This document shows positions 1-8,456 of a stretch of 64,000 nt of DNA, in pieces (position 1 is the first letter of the stretch; every line of letters starts with the position of its first letter). Position numbers and translations under genes: made by a program. Location of the stretch: positions 109,693 to 173,692 of the forward strand of contig NZ_JBDOHS010000007.1 in the NCBI RefSeq assembly GCF_039832105.1, read 5' to 3'. Origin of the DNA: Dorea_A sp016295505. GTDB lineage: Bacteria > Bacillota > Clostridia > Lachnospirales > Lachnospiraceae. The notes beneath the pieces were generated by a model, which saw only the letters and a list, made by a program, of their open reading frames with translations, was not told the origin of the DNA and did no database searches.

Positions 1-1377
1 GAAAAGCGGGTCTGTCTCCCTGAAAGTAACAAAGTATCCGGTATCTCCAATAAATCTGGCTGAATATACCCTTTCATCTTTTGCCAGATCTTCTATAGCC
101 CCGGTGATCTCCAGACTTTCATTCATCACATAGACTGCATTGGTGTCGCCATCTGTCGTCACAACTCTCAGCTTTCCCTGGTACTCGTCAATAGAAAAGG
201 TATCATTCAGATATCCGGCAAAGCTTCCCTGTGCCTTTCCCTCCAGTTTTCCGTCCTGATATGCAAACTTCCGGACAGTTGTCGTATATCTGTCGGAATC
301 TTCCCATTGCGTTTCATAATAATAAATGTTCTGATTGCTGACGTATGTCTGCCCGCCTTTGCTGAAAATCGCTGTACTGTCACAGATTTCATCCGGGTTC
401 GCAATATCGATCGATGTGATCACTTCATACATGCAGCCCTGAGACACCTGTGGAAGACAGATATCCGACCGCTCCATCTCCTTTTCATTAATCAACGGAA
501 CATATGTTGATGGATCCTCTCTGACAATCGGACTATTCACATAATATGTGCTGAACAGATAGAGATACCCATTTGCCATTCTGGATGTATTGTAATTTCC
601 ACTCTGAGACATACGGCCAATTTCTTTCGGCTCCGCCACATCCGCAATATCATAGGTCAACGCCTCTGTCTCCACTGTTCCCCCGTCTGCCGTCATATAG
701 TCCTGTTCTGAGATCAGCACCATTCTTTTTCGTTCTGTATCCAGATAGATTTCCCGAATCGTGCATTCTTTTTCAAGCGTGACACTTCCACATTTCTCCA
801 TATTTCCGCCATTTACTGAGACAATATCCACCACGTATCCATTTTCTTCCACAACATACAGATATATCCCGTCTGTTTTTACGATATCACCTTCATCGAC
901 CCCTTCCTGTCTGACGTTCGTCTGCGAATAATCTCCCGAATTGCCATACTCCTGCTTCATGCCGAAGCCATTCGCGGAAACACTTGAATCCAGCGAAGCC
1001 TCTTCTGTAATCCCCAGATCATACGTAACCGCCTCTCTGGTCATCATAGAATCCTGATAGGATTTTACATATTGATAGATCTGATCATAACTTTCAGCCA
1101 TAGCAAGTTCTTTACTCGCGCTTATCTGACTGTCTGCATTCTGCCCGGTATCTCCGTTCTTCTGTCCCATACGCTGATCTGTCCACAACAGGATTCCTGA
1201 TACCACGACAACGCACGCTGCTGCAAGAACCCCGATCCGGGAAATTGGAAATCGTTTTTTCTGCTTTCTGTTTTCCAGAAGTTCCCGGATCTGGTCCGGT
1301 TTCAAACGATCCGGAACTTCTATCTCTTCTGCTCCTTTTCGTATCTGATCAATCACATTCTGTTCATTCTTATTCAT
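1..1377 (-). CDS. membrane-anchored beta-propeller domain protein (runs off the left edge)
   Basis: The first 459 codons are visible; the 3' end lies outside the window. A short basic cytoplasmic head (residues 1-45) is followed by one membrane segment (about 46-66) and a large extracellular part. The stretch VRQEGVDEGDIVKTDG is the hallmark of the secreted C-terminal beta-propeller family (Beta_propel). The ATG lies 18 bases after the stop of the sigma factor gene upstream, so the two form one operon. This layout (small cytoplasmic head, one helix, outer sensor domain, next to an ECF sigma factor) suggests it acts as the anti-sigma or sensor partner. That role is inference; the family assignment is firm. 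Confidence 0.85.
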   Translation of the reverse strand, partial: MNKNEQNVIDQIRKGAEEIEVPDRLKPDQIRELLENRKQKKRFPISRIGVLAAACVVVVSGILLWTDQRMGQKNGDTGQNADSQISASKELAMAESYDQIYQYVKSYQDSMMTREAVTYDLGITEEASLDSSVSANGFGMKQEYGNSGDYSQTNVRQEGVDEGDIVKTDGIYLYVVEENGYVVDIVSVNGGNMEKCGSVTLEKECTIREIYLDTERKRMVLISEQDYMTADGGTVETEALTYDIADVAEPKEIGRMSQSGNYNTSRMANGYLYLFSTYYVNSPIVREDPSTYVPLINEKEMERSDICLPQVSQGCMYEVITSIDIANPDEICDSTAIFSKGGQTYVSNQNIYYYETQWEDSDRYTTTVRKFAYQDGKLEGKAQGSFAGYLNDTFSIDEYQGKLRVVTTDGDTNAVYVMNESLEITGAIEDLAKDERVYSARFIGDTGYFVTFRETDPLF

Positions 1378-1394
1378 GGCACAGCCTCCTTCCT

Positions 1395-1874
1395 CTAACT
1401 CAGAACACATTTCATCTTCTGAAGAGCGCGGCTCCTCCTGGATCGGACAGTATTGGGATTCATACCCAATATCTTCCCGATCTCCGCACTATTGTATCCA
1501 CCAAAAACCGACATGCCTATGATCATCTGCTCTTCTTCAGACAGGACAAAGAATGCTCTTCGGACTTCTGCATCTCTTCCGTAATCCGGTTCTTCACATA
1601 ATTCATTCTTCTCTGGTATTTCCCACACATTATGTAGTTCCTTCGCAGATTTTTTCAATCTTTTTTTACATATATTTGTCAGGATCGTATACATCCAGCT
1701 TTTAAAAGCCGTCTGTGCCCTGAGCTTTTGGATGTTTTCATAAGCCGATATCACCGCCTCACTGACCGCATCCTCTGCCTCATGCTGGTTTCTCAGTATA
1801 CACAGAGCGTATCGATACAGATCTGCATAGATTTCTTCATACATCCTGGCAAACGTCTTTGCATCACATTTCAT
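1395..1874 (-). CDS. ECF-type RNA polymerase sigma factor
   Basis: This is a 159-residue sigma-70 family protein of the extracytoplasmic-function type. Region 2 spans about residues 8-75 (LYRYALCILRNQHEAEDAV, then the FKSWMYTILTNIC core-binding segment). Region 4 lies at about 105-155 and ends in the helix-turn-helix GMNPNTVRSRRSRALQKMK. I start it at the ATG at 1874 because GGGAGGGAAGGGT stands directly before it; a GTG at 1922 would add 16 residues that are not typical of the family. It is followed after 17 bases by the beta-propeller protein, its likely anti-sigma partner. The target regulon cannot be read from the window. Confidence 0.92.
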   Translation of the reverse strand: MKCDAKTFARMYEEIYADLYRYALCILRNQHEAEDAVSEAVISAYENIQKLRAQTAFKSWMYTILTNICKKRLKKSAKELHNVWEIPEKNELCEEPDYGRDAEVRRAFFVLSEEEQMIIGMSVFGGYNSAEIGKILGMNPNTVRSRRSRALQKMKCVLS

Positions 1875-1942
1875 ACCCTTCCCTCCCTGCCGGATTGCCT
1901 TTCCTGATATTTCACTTCGCACTGCCAGTCCTTATACTTATT

Positions 1943-1970
1943 AGAGTCCAAAAAGCAGTAAACTGTTGCA
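1943..1970 (-). promoter_or_regulatory. candidate ECF-type promoter of the sigma operon
   Basis: Read on the minus strand, TGCAAC (1970-1965) and GACTCT (1948-1943) are separated by 16 bases, in the style of ECF promoters (AAC-containing -35 element, GTC/GACT-like -10). It lies about 70 bases before the sigma gene and could be an autoregulatory promoter. Pattern match only. Confidence 0.35.
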
Positions 1971-2005
1971 TTCATTTTCATATTATCATAAAAATATGTA
2001 GAAAA

Positions 2006-2033
2006 AAGGCTGCGATGCTTTTATCGCAGCCTT
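2006..2033 (-). terminator. terminator of the hydratase operon
   Basis: An 11-bp perfect stem (AAGGCTGCGAT and its complement) with a six-base loop, followed on the minus strand by six T, begins 11 bases after the hydratase stop codon. It separates this operon from the sigma operon downstream. Confidence 0.9.
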
Positions 2034-2044
2034 AATGATATCCT

Positions 2045-4324
2045 TTATCCTCTGTAATAGTTGATCAGACATCCTTTTAAGATAATCTCTCTCTCTGCAT
2101 CCGTCATATCGCCAAGTTTTAATGTGATTTCTTTCAGTTCCTCTCCAACCACATATGCTTTGATCTCGGATGCTTTCGCTTCCACTGCTTTTCTGATCTC
2201 AGGCACAAGGATATAGTCTCCGTTTTTAAAACTCAGATGCTCATGATCTTCCTCTGTAATAAATGGAAGCATTCCCCAGTTGATCAGATTAGAGCGATAT
2301 CTTTTTGTTGCATATTCATTGGCAATATTCGCCCATCCGCCAAGCACCTTCTGACAGGAGGCCGCCTGCTCTCTTGCGGAACCATCACCTGGTTTTACAG
2401 CAAAAATTGTACTTCCGATTCCCAGATTACCCTTTCCGATCTCCGGATAAGCCGCATTTACCTTTGTCATAACCGGCTTCAGCTCTTCCAGAACTTCCAG
2501 CGGACACTGCCCTGCTTCAATTGCTTTTTCCGCTTTCTGAACCTCTTTTGCACGTCCCACATATGCCGGATCTTTTCTGGACAATGCGAATTCTGCCAGT
2601 CCCAAAGGATTGGAGCGATAAGAAGATGTCTCTCCGGAAGGAATCAATTCATCCGTTGTCGTTACCGGATCGTGAATCTCAGATACGACTTTCAGAAGCA
2701 GGTTCTCTGCCAGCGCCGGCATTGCCGGCCAGTCCTTGATATTCGGACCAAATTTGATCTCAACAGACGGATCAGCCACACCCTTACTGTCAAACACACG
2801 GTTAGCATAGATATTCTTATCAAAATGATATTTGCGTCCTTTATATTCTACATCCATTGCTGTTGCAGGTGTGAGGAAGCCCTTATTTGCAGCAGTTGCT
2901 GCAATAGAACGTGCATCCATAAGTGCAACAGATGCAATCTGCCCGCTCTGCAGCTTGGAACCTTCACGGTTCGGGAAGTTACGTGTAGAATGGCGAATAG
3001 AGAAAGCATTGTTGGCCGGTGTATCTCCTGCCCCGAAGCAAGGTCCACAGAATGCAGTTTTCACGATTGTTCCTGCTTCCATCAGATCCGCAACCGCTCC
3101 GTTCTTCACCAGTTCCATATAAACCGGTGTACTTGCCGGATATACACTGAATGTAAATTCATCAGAGCCAATATAGTGTCCCATAATAATATCTGCAGCC
3201 GCGCAGATATTCTCAAATCCACCACCGGCACAGCCTGCAATAATTCCCTGATCCACATATAATTTTCCATTTACAATCTTACTCTGCAGGGAATAATCAA
3301 CTGCTCCATCCAGACTTACCAGCGCTTTCTGCTCTACATCATGAAGAATATCCTCCAGGTTTGCATTTACCTCGTCAATGGTATATACATTAGACGGATG
3401 GAACGGCATCGCGATCATCGGCCTGATCTCACTTAAGTTGACATATACCATACCATCATAATAAGTAACTGCTCCAGGATTCAGTTCTTTATAATCTTCT
3501 GCTCTTCCATGAATCTCGTAGAATTCCTGAATCTTCTCGTCTGTTTTCCAGATAGAAGACAAACAGGTGGTCTCTGTTGTCATAACATCAATGCCAATAC
3601 GGAAGTCCGCACTCAGTTTACCAACACCCGGACCGACAAATTCCATAACCTTATTATTCACATAACCGTTTTTAAACGTTGCCCCGATAATTGCAAGTGC
3701 GACATCCTGAGGGCCGACGCCCTTCATCGGTTCGCCGTCAAGGTAGATTCCCACTACCCCCGGCATCTTGATATCATATGTCTTATTCAACAGCTGTTTT
3801 ACAAGCTCCGGACCGCCTTCGCCCATCGCCATTGTGCCAAGTGCACCATAACGGGTATGACTGTCAGAACCCAGAATCATCTTGCCGCCTCCCGCAAGCA
3901 TCTCGCGTGCAAACTGATGAATGACTGCCTGGTGCGGAGGAACATAGATTCCGCCATATTTTTTCGCACAGGTAAGACCAAACATGTGATCATCTTCATT
4001 AATGGTTCCGCCAACCGCGCACAGAGAATTGTGACAGTTTGTCAGCACGTATGGAATTGGAAATTTCTCTAATCCTGATGCTCTCGCTGTCTGGATAATC
4101 CCTACAAATGTAATATCGTGAGAGGTCAGTTTGTCAAACTTAATCTGTAATCTTTCCATATTGCCGGAAGTATTATGGTCCGCCAGAATATGATATGCCA
4201 TCGTATTCCTCGCAGCTTCCTCCTGTGACACTTCTTTTCCTGTTTTCGCAGCAACCTCCTGCGGACATTCGACAATTTCTGTTCCATTCAGCAGATAGAC
4301 TCCCTTGTCGTATAATTTCACCAT
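2045..4324 (-). CDS. aconitase-superfamily hydratase (Fe-S dehydratase)
   Basis: This 759-residue protein belongs to the aconitase / isopropylmalate dehydratase superfamily. The three cysteines expected to hold a [4Fe-4S] cluster are visible: Cys365 in AGCAGGG and the pair Cys426/Cys429 in CGPCFGAGD, spaced as in aconitase. The active-site segment GSDSHTRYG is at about 152-160. The C-terminal swivel domain starts near residue 640. It follows the CdaR-type regulator gene by 13 bases and ends at a strong terminator, so the two form a closed operon. It is often annotated simply as hydratase or aconitase (YbhJ-like). The substrate may be citrate or another hydroxy-di/tricarboxylate; no citrate synthase or isocitrate dehydrogenase gene is adjacent to support the TCA role. 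Confidence 0.85.
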   Translation of the reverse strand: MVKLYDKGVYLLNGTEIVECPQEVAAKTGKEVSQEEAARNTMAYHILADHNTSGNMERLQIKFDKLTSHDITFVGIIQTARASGLEKFPIPYVLTNCHNSLCAVGGTINEDDHMFGLTCAKKYGGIYVPPHQAVIHQFAREMLAGGGKMILGSDSHTRYGALGTMAMGEGGPELVKQLLNKTYDIKMPGVVGIYLDGEPMKGVGPQDVALAIIGATFKNGYVNNKVMEFVGPGVGKLSADFRIGIDVMTTETTCLSSIWKTDEKIQEFYEIHGRAEDYKELNPGAVTYYDGMVYVNLSEIRPMIAMPFHPSNVYTIDEVNANLEDILHDVEQKALVSLDGAVDYSLQSKIVNGKLYVDQGIIAGCAGGGFENICAAADIIMGHYIGSDEFTFSVYPASTPVYMELVKNGAVADLMEAGTIVKTAFCGPCFGAGDTPANNAFSIRHSTRNFPNREGSKLQSGQIASVALMDARSIAATAANKGFLTPATAMDVEYKGRKYHFDKNIYANRVFDSKGVADPSVEIKFGPNIKDWPAMPALAENLLLKVVSEIHDPVTTTDELIPSGETSSYRSNPLGLAEFALSRKDPAYVGRAKEVQKAEKAIEAGQCPLEVLEELKPVMTKVNAAYPEIGKGNLGIGSTIFAVKPGDGSAREQAASCQKVLGGWANIANEYATKRYRSNLINWGMLPFITEEDHEHLSFKNGDYILVPEIRKAVEAKASEIKAYVVGEELKEITLKLGDMTDAEREIILKGCLINYYRG

Positions 4325-4337
4325 GTCTTGTCTCCTC

Positions 4338-5423
4338 CTAATCTTTCATATACTTCATGTGATCTGCCACCATCATGGCTATCTTAAATGTCAATGCATC
4401 TTCAAACACTCTGACATCTAATCCCGTTTTTTTCTGAATCTTTTCCAGCCTGTATACCAGTGTATTCCGATGGACATATAATCTTCTTGCCGTCTCAGAT
4501 ATGTTCAGATTGTTGTCAAAAAAAGTATATACTGTTGTCAGTTCTTCCTCTTCAAAATGATTCACTTCTCCGCCTTCAAATACTTCTTTCAGGAACATTT
4601 CACAAAGTGAAGACGGAAGCTGATGTATCAGTCTTCCGATTCCCAGTTCATTATATGCCAGAATCTTCTTCTCTGTATAAAATACTCTTCCTACTTCAAG
4701 CGCCATATCCGCTTCTTTATAAGATTTGGATACATCTTTCAGCTCATCAACAATCGTGCCAAAAGCAACTCTGACGCTTACCATTGCTTCTGCATTCAAG
4801 GTATCCACAAGTTCTCTTGCCATCTGATGCAGCTGCGGGTATCCATCTGTTGGCTGAAGCGATTTCACGATAATCGTATGTCCTTCATCAACAGCCGTAA
4901 CAAAATCCTTTGTTCCGACCGCATATAATCCTTTTAACGTTTCCAGAACCAGACTGTCTTCCTCATTCTTAGGCTCCACTACAAATACCGTTCTTCTTGT
5001 CTCCACCGGAACCTTCATTTTTTTGGCCTGATTATAAATGTCAACCAGCAGCAGATTGTCCAACAGCAGATTCTGAATAAACCGATTCTTATCCATTCTT
5101 TCCTTATACGCGAACAGAAGATTCTTGATCTGACTGGCCCCCATTCTTCCTGCCATCTGTGTCTGCGCACCAGCTCCTTTCAGTCCCAGTACATAGACCA
5201 GTTCATCGTCATCATAGACCAGAAACATTCCCAGATCTTCCCGAATCAGTTCATCGATCGTTCCGGCTTTCTCCCAGGCTTCGGCCGCGTTGCTGCTGTA
5301 CTCCGTCATCTTTTCATTGGTCATGACCACACAGATCCCTTCTGCATCCCAGACCGCGCACTCACATCCAGCGATATTCTTGATATCCTGCAGCGCCTTA
5401 TGCAATATTTGATTCGATAACAC
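4338..5423 (-). CDS. CdaR/PucR-family transcriptional regulator
   Basis: The 361-residue protein has an N-terminal sensor domain of the sugar-diacid-recognition type (start to about 130), a central GGDEF-like region (about 140-280) and a C-terminal PucR-type helix-turn-helix (about 300-355: NLNISETARRLYVHRNTLVY). The start is a GTG preceded by AGGAGG with 7 bases spacing. A good promoter lies 60-90 bases upstream. It is cotranscribed with the hydratase, and regulators of this family normally control the gene next to them in response to its substrate, so it probably senses an organic acid (inference). Confidence 0.88.
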   Translation of the reverse strand: MLSNQILHKALQDIKNIAGCECAVWDAEGICVVMTNEKMTEYSSNAAEAWEKAGTIDELIREDLGMFLVYDDDELVYVLGLKGAGAQTQMAGRMGASQIKNLLFAYKERMDKNRFIQNLLLDNLLLVDIYNQAKKMKVPVETRRTVFVVEPKNEEDSLVLETLKGLYAVGTKDFVTAVDEGHTIIVKSLQPTDGYPQLHQMARELVDTLNAEAMVSVRVAFGTIVDELKDVSKSYKEADMALEVGRVFYTEKKILAYNELGIGRLIHQLPSSLCEMFLKEVFEGGEVNHFEEEELTTVYTFFDNNLNISETARRLYVHRNTLVYRLEKIQKKTGLDVRVFEDALTFKIAMMVADHMKYMKD

Positions 5424-5481
5424 GTCCCAACCTCCTGTTCTTTATATCGCATTCCACAATTTTTACGAATGCTATGCATAC

Positions 5482-5509
5482 ATTATACCAGATAAAATAT
5501 ATACGACAA
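5482..5509 (-). promoter_or_regulatory. promoter of the cdaR-like/hydratase operon
   Basis: On the minus strand TTGTCG (5509-5504) and a perfect TATAAT (5487-5482) are 16 bases apart, upstream of the GTG at 5423. Confidence 0.7.
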
Positions 5510-5571
5510 GAAAAAATTGCCAGCCTGATTTCCTGCATTTTCGGAATCTGTTTCCGTCTATACACCGAAAA

Positions 5572-5595
5572 GGCCAGACGCATCTGCGTCTGGCC
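5572..5595 (-). terminator. terminator of the MsmK-like gene
   Basis: A perfect 11-bp stem (GGCCAGACGCA and complement) with a two-base loop is followed by TTTT on the minus strand, 14 bases after the stop codon. Confidence 0.88.
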
Positions 5596-5609
5596 TCATT
5601 GCATATATC

Positions 5610-6722
5610 TTAGTTTGTAATTGTAAGTTCTGTCTCTTTGTCAAATACATGAATCTTTTCAGCATCCAGTGCAAACTTAACAGTATCACCTGTTCTTGCA
5701 GTTGTTCTAGGATCAACTCTTGCTGTCATGCTGGATCCTTCATAATCAAAGTATAAGAATACTTCTGCACCAAGCATCTCGTATACACGGATCTTAGCTT
5801 CGATTACAGTATTCGGAGAAGCCTCGATGAACATCTGCTCATCATGTACATCTTCCGGACGAATTCCAAGTACAACCGTTTTTCCTGCATATCCGCCATC
5901 AATCAGCTTCTTAGCTTTTGCAGGTGGAAGCTCGATCTCTGAAGGTCCTGCTACCAGGTATACCTTGTCGCCAACAACCTTACATGTTGCATCTACGAAG
6001 TTCATCTGCGGAGATCCGATGAATCCTGCAACGAACAGGTTACACGGACGATCATACAGTGTCTGAGGTGTATCTACCTGCTGAACAACACCGGCATTCA
6101 TAACTACGATTCTGGTTCCCAGTGTCATAGCTTCTGTCTGGTCATGTGTAACGTAGATAATAGTTGTACCTAATCTCTGATGTAATCTGGAGATCTCAAC
6201 ACGCATCTGTCCACGAAGTTTTGCATCCAGGTTTGAAAGAGGCTCATCCATAAGGAATACCTTAGGATTACGTACGATAGCACGTCCCATAGCAACACGC
6301 TGTCTCTGTCCACCTGACAAAGCCTTCGGTTTACGATCCAACAGTGGTTCCAGATCCAGGATCTTAGCAGCTTCACGAACCATCTTGTCGATCTCATCCT
6401 TTGGTACTTTTCTTAACTTCAGACCAAATGCCATGTTATCGTATACTGTCATATGTGGATACAGAGCGTAGTTCTGGAATACCATTGCGATATCTCTGTC
6501 TTTTGGTTCTACATCATTTACAACTTTATCGCCGATCTTCAGTTCACCGGAAGAAATCTCTTCCAGACCTGCAACCATACGAAGTGTTGTAGATTTTCCA
6601 CATCCTGATGGTCCTACGAAGATGATAAATTCTTTATCTTCAATTTCAAGGTTGAAATCTTTAACTGCTTCAAATCCATTTGGATATGTTTTGTTAATGT
6701 GCTTCAGTGATAAACTTGCCAT
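5610..6722 (-). CDS. msmK: sugar ABC transporter ATP-binding protein (MsmK/UgpC type)
   Basis: This is a 370-residue CUT1-family ATPase. Walker A is GPSGCGKST (about 37-45), the signature is LSGGQRQR (about 135), Walker B is VFLMDEP, and the switch histidine lies in YVTHDQTEA. The C-terminal 120 residues form the regulatory OB-like domain of MalK/MsmK proteins, including GIRPEDVHDEQM. No permease or binding-protein gene is adjacent and it has its own terminator, so it is a standalone gene. In Gram-positive bacteria one such MsmK commonly energises several sugar transporters; the raffinose-type transporter at 44-47 kb lacks an ATPase and is a likely client. Confidence 0.93.
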   Translation of the reverse strand: MASLSLKHINKTYPNGFEAVKDFNLEIEDKEFIIFVGPSGCGKSTTLRMVAGLEEISSGELKIGDKVVNDVEPKDRDIAMVFQNYALYPHMTVYDNMAFGLKLRKVPKDEIDKMVREAAKILDLEPLLDRKPKALSGGQRQRVAMGRAIVRNPKVFLMDEPLSNLDAKLRGQMRVEISRLHQRLGTTIIYVTHDQTEAMTLGTRIVVMNAGVVQQVDTPQTLYDRPCNLFVAGFIGSPQMNFVDATCKVVGDKVYLVAGPSEIELPPAKAKKLIDGGYAGKTVVLGIRPEDVHDEQMFIEASPNTVIEAKIRVYEMLGAEVFLYFDYEGSSMTARVDPRTTARTGDTVKFALDAEKIHVFDKETELTITN

Positions 6723-6799
6723 TGTTCCTGTTCCTCCTGATATAAAAAATTACGTATTAACGCTGTCTGTTTCGTTCTGTTATACAGTATATAAAAAAA

Positions 6800-6829
6800 G
6801 TTCAACCGGGGGTATGCCCAAGTTGAACA
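6800..6829 (-). terminator. bidirectional-looking terminator after rsmI
   Basis: GTTCAAC and GTTGAAC form the outer stem with an inner GGG/CCC pairing. On the minus strand, downstream of rsmI, the stem is followed by seven T; on the plus strand a run of eight T also follows. Confidence 0.8.
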
Positions 6830-6884
6830 ATTTTTTTTCAAATTTCTATACAAGTTGACCAAGACACTCTTGCGTGAACCAGCA

Positions 6885-7748
6885 CTACTCCTCTAGCAGT
6901 GCCTGATAGATATCCCTTTTTCCTACCCCCCGGTCCTTCGCCACCTGCTTCATTGCCGTCTTTTTATCCATTCCCTGGCTCATATAATGCTCCATATGTG
7001 CGGGAATGCTCAACTCTTCCCATCCGGCCTTTTCTTCCCTGCGAATCGCTTCTCTGCTTTTTCCTTCTATAACCATCACGCATTCCCCTTTCGGCTCCTG
7101 CGTCTCATAATAGGCACACGCTTCTTCTATTGTTGTGGCATATACCGTTTCGTGCTTCTTGGTCAGTTCTCTGCAGATACTGATCCTGCGATCTCCGAGA
7201 ACTTCTCTCAAAAGCAGAAGCGTTTTTCTGAGACGATGCGGTGCCTCATAGATCACCATCGTTCTTGTCTCATTTTTCAATTCATCAAGAATCGTCTGCC
7301 GTTCCTTTTTATCAGTCGGAAGAAATGCCTCAAATGCAAATCTCCTGGTAGGAAGACCGGATATCGTAAGCGCAGTCACGCAGGCACATGCTCCAGGTAC
7401 TGCTGTCACCGGCACGCCCGCCTCCTGGCACATACTCACCAGTTCCTCTCCCGGATCAGAGATTCCCGGCATGCCGGCATCTGTAATCAGTGCAATATCC
7501 TGTCCATCCAGCAGTCGCTCTACCAGCTTATGCCCTTTTTCAATCTTATTGTATTCGTGATAACTGGTCATCGGCGTCTTGATTTCAAAATGATTCAGCA
7601 GCTTAATGCTGTTGCGTGTATCTTCCGCTGCGATCAGATCCACTTCCTTTAATATCCGAACTGCACGAAACGTCATATCTTCCAGATTCCCGATTGGTGT
7701 CGCGCATAAATATAATGTACCCGTCGTAACATTTCTTCTTATCTGCAT
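6885..7748 (-). CDS. rsmI: 16S rRNA (cytidine-1402 2'-O)-methyltransferase
   Basis: The 287-residue protein is a tetrapyrrole-methylase-fold enzyme (YraL/RsmI family) that 2'-O-methylates C1402 in the decoding centre of 16S rRNA, using SAM. Visible motifs are TLYLCATPIGNLEDMTFRA (residues 11-29), AAEDTRNSIKLLNHF and the SAM-binding GMPGISDPGEELV. Length is normal. It sits at the end of the trmN-ricT-holB block, as in other Firmicutes (yabC of Bacillus). The start codon overlaps the end of the truncated Rpn gene and has no strong ribosome binding site, so translation may be coupled. Confidence 0.95.
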   Translation of the reverse strand: MQIRRNVTTGTLYLCATPIGNLEDMTFRAVRILKEVDLIAAEDTRNSIKLLNHFEIKTPMTSYHEYNKIEKGHKLVERLLDGQDIALITDAGMPGISDPGEELVSMCQEAGVPVTAVPGACACVTALTISGLPTRRFAFEAFLPTDKKERQTILDELKNETRTMVIYEAPHRLRKTLLLLREVLGDRRISICRELTKKHETVYATTIEEACAYYETQEPKGECVMVIEGKSREAIRREEKAGWEELSIPAHMEHYMSQGMDKKTAMKQVAKDRGVGKRDIYQALLEE

Positions 7749-8206
7749 CTGTTCTTTATAAACTCCCTGTATATTTTCTCTTCATCATATTCCGGTGCAT
7801 ACTTATCTGCAATCCTGCAAACACTTTCAATGTAAGAAACATCTTCTTCCAACGCCTCTGCGATCCGATCTATCTGCTGCCCTTTCTGAAGTTTTTTGCA
7901 GATCAGAGAAAGTTTTCCACGCAATACACCTTCTTCTCTTCCTTCTTCTCTTCCCTCTTCTCTTCCCTCTTCCCAGATCATTTCCCCAAGTATTGTCATC
8001 CTGAATGCCTCCTTTACATCCTCTAATTCTTCTCGTTTCAAAAATTTTACTGCAAATGCATATATCACTGCACGAAATTTTTCAATTTCTTCTTTTGATA
8101 TATTATCTTCTGCTTCCGCGTCTCTCAAAATCTGGCACACACGAAGTATTCGTTCTTTTTCCGAGGAACTTCCAGACATCAGTGGAGATAAAATCACCTG
8201 CACCAA
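7739..8206 (-). pseudogene. truncated Rpn-family (PD-(D/E)XK nuclease/transposase) remnant
   Basis: Only about 155 residues remain, corresponding to the C-terminal part of Rpn-type recombination-promoting nucleases. The tell-tale repeated REEG segment (WEEGREEGREEGREEG) is present, encoded by near-identical 12-base DNA repeats at about 7925-7975. Upstream the frame is open for about 15 more codons without an ATG and then meets a TAA near 8250, so the nuclease domain is missing. It overlaps the start of rsmI by 10 bases on the same strand. It may still be translated from the TTG at 8206, but is best read as a decayed mobile-type gene. Confidence 0.7.
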
Positions 8207-8417
8207 ATCCTTTTTCTCAACAATCTCGCCTCTTTGTTTTTTCTGGAATTAATTCCGAATCGGAACGATTATTTTTAGATACTGTAATTCCTGAGCATAT
8301 GATTCCAGAAAGGAATACAGAGAAATTATAACATGGCGATAGCTTCTTATATACCGGCTATCTGTGTAACGTATAATAACAAAATGAACAGGCACAGTCA
8401 AGCACTGTCTATGGAAG

Positions 8418-8456
8418 TACAACATTTCAGAAGAAAAGCCCTACTGAAATGTTGTA
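8418..8456 (-). repeat. 13-bp inverted repeat at the end of trmN
   Basis: TACAACATTTCAG (8418-8430) is repeated in inverted orientation at 8444-8456, where it is the last coding sequence of trmN. It can form a hairpin that includes the trmN stop codon. No T run follows, so it is not a standard terminator. Confidence 0.6.

Noticed and set aside
2237..3262. A long (341-codon) open frame opposite the hydratase gene, rich in Cys and Arg.
   Set aside because: Its composition is that of an antisense shadow of a GC-moderate coding gene; the minus-strand hydratase is intact and recognisable.
5398..5583. A 61-codon frame over the promoter region of the CdaR-like gene.
   Set aside because: It covers the -10/-35 elements and the start of a real gene in another frame, with no start signal.
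7925..7980. CRISPR-like or microsatellite array from repeated TTCTTCTCTTCC units.
   Set aside because: The repeats are 12 bases without spacers and encode the REEG repeats of the Rpn remnant. No CRISPR array or cas gene was seen in the window.
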